Source: an uncultured Clostridia bacterium | GTDB taxonomy: Bacteria; Bacillota; Clostridia; Christensenellales; CAMQZB01 | Direction of reading: 5' to 3' | Assembly (NCBI GenBank): GCA_947039455.1 | Contig: CAMQZB010000010.1 | Coordinates: 1-56,673 of the forward strand | Length of the DNA: 56,673 nt | In this document: positions 34,844-44,589 of the stretch, one piece after another | Position numbering within the stretch: the first letter of the stretch is position 1 | Layout: each line of letters starts with the position of its first letter | Made by a program: the position numbers and the translations under genes | Notes under the pieces: model-generated | The model's input: the letters and a program-made list of their open reading frames with translations, nothing else | Database searches by the model: none | What the model was told of the DNA's origin: nothing

Positions 34844-37800
34844 TTAAATTTTATTATGTATATATACATTTGTTAAAACTCTATTTAATGCAAATAATAT
34901 ATTCTCATTAGTCATGACTCTTGTTGTTGCTGGATTTGCTATTATGTTTTCAACTTGCATATCACCATTCACTGCCGTTTCTTTGAATAGTAGTTTTTGG
35001 TGGGCAGTTAATTGACTATAAAATTCATTCGTTTGTTGAATAAGCTGGTCAACCTGTTCCGATGTAATGCCATATTTCAAAACGTATGTATCTAATGCCA
35101 CAGTGTTAGGATCAATTGCCACAAGGCTTTCGCTATTAAGAACTAATGCATTATATGCACCTAATGAACCATTAATCATTAAAAGCATTCCATTTACTGC
35201 GTATTCGTCTACTTCAATTTTCACTACTTTATATCCAGTAAAATACTTGCTAGTATTTGATGTTGGTGCGTCCACAAGTTCTTTTTCCATAAGTAATCTT
35301 TCGCTTTCAGCCATAGCATTATAATACTCGTTCACTATCGCATACGCTGCCATATGTTCAGCAGTTTGCGTATTGAAAATCTCATAATATGTATCGAATT
35401 TAGAAGACGTTACTACACTTTCAAATCCGTCTTTTGTTGGATTAGGTCTAGGTTTTCCTGTTTCGGTATTATACCCCCATTCTCCATTCCAACAAACCTT
35501 TGTTACTTTACCATCATATCCTACATTCCAAATATCGTCCCAGTCTTGTGGCTTGATTTCCGCATCTGTATATACTATTAAATCCGCGGGACATTTACTG
35601 AATAATTTATCTTCAATTATTGCTACTGTACTTGGTATTATCACTGATTTAAGACTTCTACAATCAATAAATATTGATGATTCTATTTTTTCCATACTTC
35701 TTGGAATTGTTACTTCTTTTAAGTTTACGCAATCTCTAAATGCCACAGTTCCAATAGTTTTTACGCCTTCTTCAATTATCAAGGATTTTAGACTATAGCA
35801 GGCATCAAACGCTAACACTCCTATAGATTCTATTTGGCTTGGAATTACTAGATTATCAAGGCTTGAACAATTAGAAAATGTGGAATTCTCAATTACCGTC
35901 ACTCCTTCTGGTATCGCTATAATTGTTATATCTCTACATCCGAAAAACGCATATTTTCCTATCGCTGTTACACTTGTTGGAATTGTTATATTTGCAATAT
36001 TTTCACATTCATAAAACGCCCTGTCTCCAATAGTTTTCAAGCCAGTGCCTTCTATTACAACATCAGTAATATTGACACATCCTTGAAATGCACTATCGCC
36101 TATTGTTGTTATACTTGATGGGATTGTTACGGTTGTTAAGGTAGTACATCCTTCAAATATACTTTCACCTATCGTAGTTACACTTGACGGGATTGTGTAC
36201 GAAATTGCAGTTTTCCCCATTGGGTATATTATGATTTCAAATTTGCCTGCATTAAATAATACGCCATTTTCGCTTTCAAAGTTTGGAGTATCACCAACTA
36301 CGCTAAAGGCTTCTAACTTATTACAGCCCGAAAACGCTTTAGGTCCAATAGCAGAAAGCGCCCCCTCTATTGTAACACTAGTTAAATTCTCGCAATATTT
36401 AAATGTAAAATCATTTATAATCTCTACTTCTTTTGTTATTGTTACTATCATTAATTTTTTATTATTGCTAAATGCTTCTTTTGCAATTTCAACCACTCCT
36501 GACGGAATTTTATAATTGAGTGATATCTTCGCTTCTGGGTATTTCATTAAGATTTTTTTAGATTTGTCTATTAATACACCTTTATCATCAGTGAAAATTT
36601 CATTCTCCGGATCAACTGTGATTGCATTTAAGCTACTGCAATTGCTAAATACGCCTTCTTTAATTTCAGTAACACTTTTGGGAATATTTATTGTTGTTAA
36701 GCTAGTACAATTATAAAATGCTTTTTCGCCTATTGATGTAACTGGGTACGTGCCAATAGTTGACTCTATTACTACAACACTTGTTTCTCCTGTTATTTTA
36801 GATACTTCATATGACCAAACCCCATTATTTAATATGGGTTTGTATTCTATATTATCTTTTATGACTATCTCTGGTATAACTGGTGTTCCTGATTCACTAT
36901 ATTTCCATTCTCCAGCCCAATACACTTGATCGTTATCGCTTGCCCAATCACACTCCCAACCAATTGGTACATTATCCCGTTCAACTGTTGTAAAAATTCT
37001 AAACAATCCACTCAAATCAGCAAAATGCGCACTAAATGAGTATACAGAAATTTCACTCACTGTATTTGGTATTATTATGTTTTTAGCACCTTTTATTCCT
37101 GTAACTGAAGTGTTATTAATTGTCGTCACGGTGCTTGGAATTGTGTAGTTTAACCCAATTTTTGCTGATGGGTATTTTATTAATTTTTTTCCGTCTTTGC
37201 TTAACAATACTCCATCAATACTTGCATAATTTTCATTAGATTCATCTACATTAATTGCAGTCAAACCGTCGCACTCATCAAATACCATATTATATATTTT
37301 CGTAGTTGATGCTGGTATTTTAACTTCACTAAGATTTCCACAATTTGCAAATGCCATCGTACAGATTTCAGCTACGCCTTCAGGTATAATTATTGATTGC
37401 AAATTCCTACATCCGTTAAAACTGTCAGATCCTATTACACTTATTCCGCTTGGAATAGTATAACTCGCTTCAGTTTTACCAGCAGGATATTGAATTAATT
37501 CACTTTTATTTTTATTGAATAAAATGCCATTTTCATCTAAAAAGTGCGTGTTATTCGCGTCTACTTCACTAGATGATAGTAAATTAGCTTGTGCAAATGG
37601 TGCAAAACCTATGGTAGAAACCGTTGGCGGAATTGTGATTTTCGTTATATTATTACAACTATTAAAGGCATACGGCTCAATTTCTGTTACATTGCTTGGA
37701 ATTGTATATTCAGTAAAATCAGCATTCTCTGGACATTCAATCAATACTTTTTTGTCTTTATTAAATAATATGCCATCTTCGTTAGATGAATAGTTTAAAT

Positions 37801-38555
37801 TATTCTCATGTACTATAAAGTCTGTTAATTCATCACAATCATCAAAGACACCGTAGCCTATATAATCTACACTTGCAGGTAGTGTAATAGTTTCGATAGC
37901 TTTATCTCTAAAAGCGTTAGACACAATTACTACAGTGCCCTCTTTTACACGATAATTCGGATCTATATAGGCCATAGAATCAGTTTCTATCAAATGATTT
38001 CCTATATATAAAACGCCATCTTCCCAGTTTGCTTCATTTTTATAATACGCTGTATCACTAAATGCTCTAGGATAGATTTCATTTATAGAGTCTGGAATTG
38101 TAATACTTTCAACATCATTGCAACCGTCAAATGCAGAATAATCAATTTTCGTTACATCAACGCCTTGAACGCTTGGCTGTATATTGATTTCAGTTATTGA
38201 ATAGTCATCAACCCCAGTAACCACATATTGCAAGCCCGTAATATAATAATTTATTGGTTCGTAAATTACCCCATCTATGATTTCCATAGTCGGTGCTGGT
38301 GTTGGCGTTGTGGTAGGTGCTGGTGTTGGATCTGGGGTTGATGGAGAACCACCTCCGCCGCCGCCACCGCTTGGTCTTTTAGGTTTTTCAGTAGGTGTTT
38401 GGCGTTGGCTCAGCTGTTGGTTCTGCCGTTGGTGCAATAGTCGGTTCAGGTGTTGGCGTTAACTGGCTTTCAGCTGGTTTAAAACAACCTTCCACTGATA
38501 CTAATAGTGCAATTGATAAAATCACGCAAATCGTTAATTTTACAGTCTTTTTCAT
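34844..38555 (-). CDS. BspA-like leucine-rich repeat surface lipoprotein, frameshifted near the N-terminus
   Basis: From ATG 38555 the frame begins MKKTVKLTICVILSIALLVS with lipobox VEGC, then a Pro/Thr/Glu linker, and stops at NTY. Near 38397 an extra base (AAAC where AAC would keep frame) separates it from a 1190-residue continuation. That part has a poly-Gly stretch, about 20-25 BspA/LRR_5 repeats (type VTIPSSITTIGDSAFQGCVN) in blocks closed by W.GEW.Y motifs, and a C-terminal domain of about 190 residues that I do not recognise. Restoring frame gives a 1236-residue lipoprotein. Such proteins act in adhesion. It may be a genuine mutation, phase variation or a sequencing error. It shares its N-terminal plan with the protein at 49413-54566. 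Confidence 0.8.
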
Positions 38556-39060
38556 ATGTATAATTCCCCATTATCAAATTATTTGTTAAATTTTCATTAA
38601 AGCAATTTTGTTAATATTTAAAATCAACTACCTATAGCTAATCTATAGATTCCCAATTTTAATTCCCTAAATTAAAATTTGCTTTGGAACAAAAATATTT
38701 ATTCCTAAGTTACCTAATTCAACTCTATCAATTATACACAATAATATCATATATGTCAATACTGAGCTAATTTAACATTAAGATGTTCATACATGCCTAC
38801 AATTTTTTACTCTATATTTATATAGATAATTTTATTTTCATTTATTTCTATTTTTAATAAATTTTCTTTATACAACTGCATAAGCGTAGAGTTTGTAAAC
38901 CGTCTTATACCTTTAATACCCTATATGATTTTCTTATCTTTACTAGATCTTAGCTTATCTAAATATTATATTCTTGAAACTAGCATAGTCAATACACCTT
39001 ATTATGCTTTATAATTGTACTTTGCATACTTAATTTAATCAAGTGCTTTAGAATATAAAG
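38556..39060. other. Intergenic stretch without recognisable genes
   Basis: AT-rich DNA upstream of the LRR lipoprotein gene. I see no coding frame of note and no strong hairpin. It should contain the lipoprotein promoter, but no pair of boxes is good enough to report. Confidence 0.5.
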
Positions 39061-39100
39061 AAAAGACTATGTAATTGTATGCACCAAATTACATAGCCCT
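39061..39100 (-). terminator. Terminator-like dispersed repeat after the PadR gene
   Basis: CTATGTAATT (39067-39076) pairs with AATTACATAG (39087-39096). The preceding AGAAAAGACTATGTA and TTGTATG match the purine operon terminator at 6404-6424, so both are members of one repeat type. Confidence 0.6.
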
Positions 39101-39104
39101 TGTC

Positions 39105-39407
39105 TTACAACTCATGCGTAAGCTCTTTTGCTTTTGCCTTTGCTTGGCTCAAAATTTCGTCGCCTTTTTGTGTTATTGAATAATATTTTCTAATTTTCCC
39201 ATCTACAACCCTACTTTCCATTGTTAATAGTTCAGCTTTTTCTAGTTTATGAAATATTGGATATAGCGTCCCTGGGCTAATATCATAGCCGTGTGATTTT
39301 AGTTCATCAATCATAAACGTGCCAAATACTGGCTCTTTTTTTGCATGATGTAATATATGAATTTGAATAAATCCTAAAAATAGTTTTCTTAAAATAGGTG
39401 ATTGCAT
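39105..39407 (-). CDS. PadR-family transcriptional regulator
   Basis: A 100-residue winged-helix regulator of the short PadR type (PISPGTLYPIFHKLEKAELL-like segment: ISPGTLYPIFHKLEKAELLT, near residue 43, then RKYYSITQKGDEIL). It is divergent from a FetAB-like transporter operon. In the 97-bp gap lies the interrupted inverted repeat AATATCG / CGATATT (around 39434-39458), a possible operator for both directions. PadR regulators usually repress a neighbouring transporter until its substrate appears. Confidence 0.85.
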   Translation of the reverse strand: MQSPILRKLFLGFIQIHILHHAKKEPVFGTFMIDELKSHGYDISPGTLYPIFHKLEKAELLTMESRVVDGKIRKYYSITQKGDEILSQAKAKAKELTHEL

Positions 39408-39519
39408 TTTTATTCTCCTTATGATATACTATCAATATCGAAACACGATAACGATATTAAATATTGCATTTAGTTATTAACATTATACTACATATAATAT
39501 TAATATGCAAGGAGTAAAA

Positions 39520-40149
39520 ATGTTTAAAACAAAAAACTTAGTATATAAAGAATTTTTAAAATATGATGATATTCATATTTTAACCGAAAAGGTGAATTTC
39601 ATACAAGGTCCAAGTGGTTGTGGAAAAAGCACATTACTTAAACTACTAAACAAAACCGAAGGTTTTTCTGCTGGCGATATTATATTTAAAGATAAGCCAA
39701 TATCCCAATGTGAAAGTATTTCACTTAGAAAAACCGTAAAATTAATTTCTCAAACGCCATTCTTATTTCCAGCCACAATCAGAGAAAACTTCAAAATATT
39801 TCATGAATATTGTGATTGTGCAATCAAATTGAACGATGATTTGATGCATGATTTCATGAATATTACCTCCGCCGATTTAGATCTTGACACAAACTGCGAT
39901 AACCTATCTGGTGGAGAGAAACAAAGAGTATATATAGCCATTTGTCTTTCAATTGAATGTGACGTTGTTATGCTTGACGAACCCACGTCAGCACTTGATT
40001 CTGCATTGGCACATAAATTTATGGAAAACATAATAAATTACATTAAAATGAATCATAAAACTTTAATTGTAATAAGCCATGACACTGCATTAGTTAATGA
40101 ATTTGCAGAAAACATCATACATCTAATAGGAGAAAAATCTTATGAATAA
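39520..40149 (+). CDS. ABC transporter ATPase, FetA/YbbL-like
   Basis: A 209-residue ABC ATPase. Walker A GPSGCGKST, Q-loop SQTPFLF, signature LSGGEKQR, Walker B VVMLDEPTSALD and the H-loop ISHD are all present. I chose ATG at 39520, after AAGGAG; an ATG at 39505 would make the start overlap that site. It overlaps the permease gene by 8 bp. FetAB-type pairs are implicated in iron export under oxidative stress; the metal is inferred from the partner permease. Confidence 0.85.
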   Translation: MFKTKNLVYKEFLKYDDIHILTEKVNFIQGPSGCGKSTLLKLLNKTEGFSAGDIIFKDKPISQCESISLRKTVKLISQTPFLFPATIRENFKIFHEYCDCAIKLNDDLMHDFMNITSADLDLDTNCDNLSGGEKQRVYIAICLSIECDVVMLDEPTSALDSALAHKFMENIINYIKMNHKTLIVISHDTALVNEFAENIIHLIGEKSYE

Positions 40150-40915
40150 CGCTGTAGAAATTAACCTAATAAATTTTTTGTCTATATATTTATTATTAGT
40201 TATTGTTGGACTTATAATGAAAAAATGTAAAATTAAGCAAACGAATTTACTTCTTATAGCAAGTGTTAGAATGACATTTCAGCTGGTTATAGCAGGTTAC
40301 ATCTTAATGTATATACTTGGTAATCCTTCACCGATATTAATAGTATCATATGTTCTCATTATGTCAGCTTTCGCAATCCATCGCATACTATCAGTTAATA
40401 AAGGTTTGAATAAGAAATTTAAACTTATTATAGCTATGTCAATTTGTGTTTCAAGAATTTCTATAATTGCATTCTTTATTATTGTTGTAATAAAACAAAG
40501 TATATTTAATCCTCAATATACAATACCTATTAGCGGTATGATAATTGGTAACGCAATGACTGGAATCTCCCTTGCTGTTAAATCTTTTATGTCAAAAATT
40601 AAAGATTCTAAACTACAAATTGAGGTTTTGTTAAATCAAGGTGCTACACCTAAAAACATACTTTTACCAATGGTAAATTCTTCAATTGAAACTGCATTAC
40701 TTCCTACGATAAATTCAATGATTGGTATGGGTGTTGTGTCGCTCCCTGGTATGATGACAGGTCAAATTTTATCGGGCGAGTTACCTTCTACTGCAATTTT
40801 ATATCAAATTACCATTACTATTTGCATAGCGTCCGTTGTCTGCTTATCAGTGTTTTTATCACTCTACTTAGGTTATAAAACATTATATAATAAAGATAAT
40901 CAATTTTGTGTTTAA
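40142..40915 (+). CDS. FetB/UPF0014-family membrane permease
   Basis: A 257-residue protein with about seven hydrophobic helices. It carries the family landmarks PISGMIIGNAMTG, the cytoplasmic EVLLNQGATPKNIL (ATPase contact), and GMGVVSLPGMMTGQILSG. It forms a two-gene operon with the ATPase, divergent from PadR. The operon ends at a dispersed palindrome. The iron-export role is known for the E. coli pair; here it is inferred. Confidence 0.85.
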   Translation: MNNAVEINLINFLSIYLLLVIVGLIMKKCKIKQTNLLLIASVRMTFQLVIAGYILMYILGNPSPILIVSYVLIMSAFAIHRILSVNKGLNKKFKLIIAMSICVSRISIIAFFIIVVIKQSIFNPQYTIPISGMIIGNAMTGISLAVKSFMSKIKDSKLQIEVLLNQGATPKNILLPMVNSSIETALLPTINSMIGMGVVSLPGMMTGQILSGELPSTAILYQITITICIASVVCLSVFLSLYLGYKTLYNKDNQFCV

Positions 40916-40936
40916 GATAGGATATGAATAGAAAAA

Positions 40937-40988
40937 GAGCAACCATTTTTCGCAATATTCTCATAATATTGTCCAAAAAGGTTACCCC
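40937..40988. repeat. Dispersed palindromic repeat, copy 2
   Basis: Same plan as 22593-22644: GAGCAACCATTTTT, GCAATATTCTCATA, then AAAAAGGTTACCC, followed in both copies by CCCTTACA. Both copies end an operon, so the repeat probably doubles as a terminator. Confidence 0.65.
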
Positions 40989-41050
40989 CTTACAACTCTA
41001 TATTCCCATATAGTATTATTAAATCAAATTGATTCTTTTTTCCATAGCTA

Positions 41051-41087
41051 TTGACTTTTAGGTGTTATAACGTTATACTAGGTATAA
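41051..41087 (+). promoter_or_regulatory. Promoter and operator of the MerR gene
   Basis: TTGACT (41051-41056) and TATACT (41074-41079), spacer 17 bp. The palindrome TTATACTAGGTATAA (41073-41087) overlaps the -10 box and the start. The same palindrome with one change lies upstream of the next gene, so the MerR protein probably binds both and represses itself here. Confidence 0.65.
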
Positions 41088-41104
41088 TGTATATGGAGGT
41101 TACT

Positions 41105-41935
41105 ATGCAACATCTAACTATTGGTGAAATGGCTGAATCTAATAACATCAGCAAACAAACTTTGAGATTATACGATAATATAGGGCTTTTTTCTCCCGAC
41201 TATCGAAATGACGAAAATGGTTATAGGTATTATGATATAAAACAAAATGCAAGACTTGATATGATTCAATATTTAAAATCTATTGGCTTGACTTTAAATG
41301 AGATAAAAATACAGCTAGCCTCTGACAATCTAGACAAAATTACGTCCTTACTAGAAAAACAACGACTTACTGTTGACGATGAGATTAAAAACCTAAAGCT
41401 ACAACGTCGTGCTATTGACAAGACTATCAAAAGTTTTGAGCTGTATAAAGACTCCCCACCTGACGGAATGATTATTTTGGAACATCTTCCACGGCGGTAT
41501 ATGTATCGGATTAATACAAGTGTTAATTTTTATAATTTTGGAATTGAAGTATATGAAGATATGCTGAGAAAACTTAAACACAGTCTACTAAAGAGCAACA
41601 TTTCACCACTATTTTTCTGCAATGCAGGGACAATCTTGCGAAAAGATAACTTTATTTCAAAAAATTTCGTATCTACTGAAGTATTTGTTTTTATTGACGA
41701 CAAGACTTTATTTCCAAAGCTAGAAGCCGTTCCTTCTGGCAATTACTTGTGTGTTTACTGTGAGGATTTTGAAAAAGAAAAGGACTATGCACTAGAACTA
41801 TTTGACCATGTGGAAAAACGTGGTTTTAAAATTATTGGCGATTATATTTGCGAAGTAATCACTGACCTTCCTGTGGTCGAAACTAATCACCGTGGCATGT
41901 TGTTTAGATTACAAGTGCCAATTAGCTATAAATAA
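41105..41935 (+). CDS. MerR-family regulator with effector-binding domain (BmrR-like)
   Basis: A 276-residue regulator. Residues 3-70 are the MerR winged helix (LTIGEMAESNNISKQTLRLY), residues 75-115 a coiled coil, and residues 120-276 a GyrI-like effector domain of the BmrR type. I chose ATG at 41105, five bases after GGAGG. Its operator-like palindrome recurs in the promoter of the next gene, which has the 19-bp spacer typical of MerR-activated promoters. It should therefore activate that gene when a ligand binds; the ligand is unknown. Confidence 0.88.
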   Translation: MQHLTIGEMAESNNISKQTLRLYDNIGLFSPDYRNDENGYRYYDIKQNARLDMIQYLKSIGLTLNEIKIQLASDNLDKITSLLEKQRLTVDDEIKNLKLQRRAIDKTIKSFELYKDSPPDGMIILEHLPRRYMYRINTSVNFYNFGIEVYEDMLRKLKHSLLKSNISPLFFCNAGTILRKDNFISKNFVSTEVFVFIDDKTLFPKLEAVPSGNYLCVYCEDFEKEKDYALELFDHVEKRGFKIIGDYICEVITDLPVVETNHRGMLFRLQVPISYK

Positions 41936-41976
41936 AAAAATAATTGTTAAATTTTTAACTTATTTTCAAAATACTA

Positions 41977-42007
41977 TTGACATTATAGTAGGTATAACCC
42001 TTATAAT
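41977..42007 (+). promoter_or_regulatory. MerR-type promoter with 19-bp spacer
   Basis: TTGACA (41977-41982) and TATAAT (42002-42007) are 19 bp apart. The spacer holds TTATAGTAGGTATAA (41983-41997), almost the palindrome on the MerR gene's own promoter. Long spacers with a centred dyad are the hallmark of promoters activated by MerR proteins through DNA distortion. Confidence 0.8.
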
Positions 42008-42061
42008 ATATTCAAGCGGTGATAAAACACCGTAAATCAATATTTTGAGGAGATTTTATAT

Positions 42062-43108
42062 ATGAGAAACAATGAAAAAATTCGTGTAGTACAGTATGGT
42101 TGTGGCAAGATGTCAAAGTATTCCTTGCGTTACCTTTATGAGAAAGGTGCTGAAATTGTTGGTGCAATTGACGTAAATCCGGAAATCGTTGGCATGGACG
42201 TTGGTGATTACGCTGAACTTGGCGTTAAGCTTGGAGTATACATCTCTAACAACGCTGAAGAAGTTCTTGATGAGTGCGACGCTGATGTTGCTTTAGTTAC
42301 TTTGTTCAGTTTCATGGACGATTGTGTTGAACATTTTGAAAATTGTCTAGTTCGTGGTATCAATGTTATCACTACTTGCGAGGAGGCTATCTACCCTTGG
42401 ACTACTGCTTCTTCTATTACTAATAGACTTGACGTTATGGCAAAAGAAAACGATTGTACTATCGTTGGTGCTGGTATGCAAGACATCTATTGGGTTAATA
42501 TGATTGGCTGTGTAGCTGGTGGCGTTCACAACATTAGACGTATTGAAGGCTCTGTTAGTTACAATGTTGAAGAATATGGCTTGGCACTTGCTGAGGCTCA
42601 TGGTGCTGGCTTCACTAAAGAAGAATTTGAATTGAAAGTTGCTCACCCTGAAGTTTTAGAGCCATCTTACGTTTGGAACTCTAACGAAGCTCTTTGTAAT
42701 AAAATGGGTTGGACTATTAAGTCACAAACTCAAAAATGCGTGCCTTATTTCTATGACGAAGATCTTTATTCAGAAACTCTTGGAAGAACTATTCCAAAGG
42801 GCGACTGTATCGGAATGAGCGCTGTTGTTACCACTGAAACTTTCCAAGGTCCAGTGATCGAATCACAATGTATCGGAAAAGTTTACGGCCCTGACGACGG
42901 TGATATGTGTGATTGGAAAATCATAGGCGAACCTGACACTTCTTTCTATGTTACAAAACCTGCAACAGTTGAGCACACTTGTGCCACTATCGTAAACAGA
43001 ATCCCTACGGTTCTAAACGCACCAGCTGGATTTATTACTGTTGAAAAACTTGAGAACGTTGAGTATTTGTCCTACCCTATGCACACTTATGTGAAAACTA
43101 TATTTTAG
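42062..43108 (+). CDS. 2,4-diaminopentanoate dehydrogenase-like NAD(P)H oxidoreductase
   Basis: A 348-residue oxidoreductase. An N-terminal Rossmann fold ([19 protein letters not shown], then [16 protein letters not shown]) is followed by a long C-terminal domain. The plan, with [15 protein letters not shown] near residue 100, matches the dihydrodipicolinate-reductase-like family that includes the diaminopentanoate dehydrogenase of ornithine fermentation. No other ornithine-fermentation gene is near, so the true substrate is open. AGGAG precedes the ATG. Codon use has more C-ending codons than neighbours, suggesting strong expression. Its promoter is of MerR type and the MerR gene lies directly upstream. 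Confidence 0.75.
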   Translation: MRNNEKIRVVQYGCGKMSKYSLRYLYEKGAEIVGAIDVNPEIVGMDVGDYAELGVKLGVYISNNAEEVLDECDADVALVTLFSFMDDCVEHFENCLVRGINVITTCEEAIYPWTTASSITNRLDVMAKENDCTIVGAGMQDIYWVNMIGCVAGGVHNIRRIEGSVSYNVEEYGLALAEAHGAGFTKEEFELKVAHPEVLEPSYVWNSNEALCNKMGWTIKSQTQKCVPYFYDEDLYSETLGRTIPKGDCIGMSAVVTTETFQGPVIESQCIGKVYGPDDGDMCDWKIIGEPDTSFYVTKPATVEHTCATIVNRIPTVLNAPAGFITVEKLENVEYLSYPMHTYVKTIF

Positions 43109-43144
43109 TCTTTAAAAATTAAATATTTAATTTAAAAATCAAAA

Positions 43145-43180
43145 TAGCTTGCTAACGTAAATTTAGCAAGCTATTTTTTT
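43145..43180 (+). terminator. Terminator after the dehydrogenase-like gene
   Basis: AATAGCTTGCTAA / TTAGCAAGCTATT with a short loop, followed by T-rich sequence. Confidence 0.88.
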
Positions 43181-43326
43181 GTATTAATACTCCAAAATAT
43201 GATGTGTAGATGCATGTGTGCAAACCAGATATTCGTAATTTAGGGCGTTTCGTTACGCACAAGCACAAATTGATTTAAAGATCACTCCTCTTTCACTAGA
43301 AAACACTGCAAACATATACTTTTCCA

Positions 43327-43830
43327 CTAAAACAACCACACCGCTTCAAACGTCGGAATAGTTTCACTTTCTCCAAGAATAAATTTCAAGTATTTTATAA
43401 AAGTTTTTTCTGAAATTCTATTCCGACAAATTGCAAAAACAAGAACTACAATTTCACCTAAAATCACAAATATTGGATATATAACGCTGTTAAAACTTAT
43501 ACTATAATCACCCATTGACATATTAAAAATCGCCATTCCAATCGTATATAAAACGTGCAAAGCAATGATAACTATTAGGCAAACATTTAATTTACTTGCC
43601 CGTGTAACGATATTAATTTTGGTCTTATCTTCAACCTCTGATACCTTTCCAATGAAATGAGGATTGACAAACACACCATGTAAAAATTGAGCATTGAAAG
43701 TTTTTCCTTCCACCACTCCCACATAATAACGTTTACCATGCCTACCTGAAATTGGTGAGGTAAAATCCGTTTCAAACTTAATAATAGACATCACCTCATG
43801 AACCGATTTCTCTGTAAATATTTCATTCAT
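43327..43830 (-). CDS. Hypothetical protein with two membrane helices
   Basis: A 167-residue protein of unknown family. Residues 1-75 are soluble, with a beta-rich stretch (SPISGRHGKRYYVGVVEGKT). Residues 82-102 and 113-137 are hydrophobic helices (LNVCLIVIIALHVLYTIGMA; VIYPIFVILGEIVVLVFAIC), and a soluble tail follows. The ATG at 43830 has a GGGAATGAGA-like purine stretch upstream. It stands alone between the dehydrogenase-like gene and IS-like debris. Confidence 0.6.
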   Translation of the reverse strand: MNEIFTEKSVHEVMSIIKFETDFTSPISGRHGKRYYVGVVEGKTFNAQFLHGVFVNPHFIGKVSEVEDKTKINIVTRASKLNVCLIVIIALHVLYTIGMAIFNMSMGDYSISFNSVIYPIFVILGEIVVLVFAICRNRISEKTFIKYLKFILGESETIPTFEAVWLF

Positions 43831-44238
43831 TTCTCATTCCCCTAAATCCATGAATTTTAGTATCTGCAAAACACATTCACGCTTTAACTACCTACTTTAA
43901 AATGCCACCACCTATCATTTCATGGCTTTGCCATATTATACCACGTAAATATAGCCTTGTCAATATTTTCTTAAAAACTATGTCACAGTTATACATATTA
44001 CAACATTTTTTATTCATAGAATTATTTCCATAAAATTGCTGTGATCGTAAAATTAAACACATTTTCGAATTAATATATGTATATGAACCCGATATCTTAC
44101 TTTCTAAAGCGATTTCGCTACAGTCAAGCACAAATTGCTCAAACTAAGGACCAATACTCTGCAACTATTATAACTAGCCTAGTACTGTTTTTCACATATA
44201 AATTTCTCAAAATGTGTAGCTTCCCTATATATAAACCA

Positions 44239-44319
44239 ATGTCCAAACGTCCAAAAAGACAGTAAAAACAAAAAGGGCATTAACCTCTAGTCGCGTAAGG
44301 AGGTTGAACGTTTGGACAT
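44239..44319. repeat. Nested inverted repeat next to a CpG-rich spot
   Basis: ATGTCCAAACGT (44239-44250) and ACGTTTGGACAT (44308-44319) are perfect complements. Inside them AACCTC (44282-44287) pairs with GAGGTT (44300-44305). About 20 bp further lies a CpG-rich run, ACGCGTACGCGCGCG, unlike the AT-rich surroundings. It may be an element end or a small structured RNA; nothing decides. Confidence 0.45.
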
Positions 44320-44589
44320 GTTGGATATTTACTGCTACGCGTACGCGCGCGAGGAATTTTCTTTAATTACTGGTAGATTGCATGATATGTGTCTTGTTTA
44401 GATTTTATGGAATACCTGTTTAGATTACAAAGTACAACCACATTTGACGAACAAATATATGCATATTGCCTGATATCCGAACTTTATAGGCTGTGTTATT
44501 ACGGACAAGCATAAATTACTCAAAATAAAGATAACTTCTCTTAATGCGTGTAAACTACATACAGTGGCAAATATGTGTAAATATAAAAG

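Larger units (their letters stand above)
43200..44560 (+). mobile_element. Debris with three copies of an IS30-like fragment (possible)
   Basis: Three decayed copies of one segment occur near 43230-43300, 44080-44180 and 44460-44540. All contain a GATAT...CAAGCACAAATT-like core and two or three can be read as RYSQAQIAQTKDQYSATI or similar. That resembles the N-terminal helix-turn-helix of IS30-family transposases (GYSQAEIA..LGRH.STI). All are too short and frameshifted to be sure. The 43831-45478 stretch has no intact gene; a plus-strand frame near 44955-45065 reads TDVYFKKRKSTRQTDSYPKP and is unassigned. Confidence 0.3.

Noticed and set aside
34844-38437. CRISPR-like or tandem DNA repeats in the LRR gene
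   Set aside because: The periodicity is about 69 bp, codes for 23-residue leucine-rich repeats and varies at synonymous sites.
42062-43108. Link between this oxidoreductase and the sialic acid operon (anhydro-sialic acid oxidoreductase)
   Set aside because: Its motifs fit the diaminopentanoate dehydrogenase-like family, it is 11 kb away and has its own MerR control.
43892-44131. Minus-strand 79-codon frame after the two-helix hypothetical gene
   Set aside because: Atypical composition, no start signals, and it overlaps the IS-like debris.
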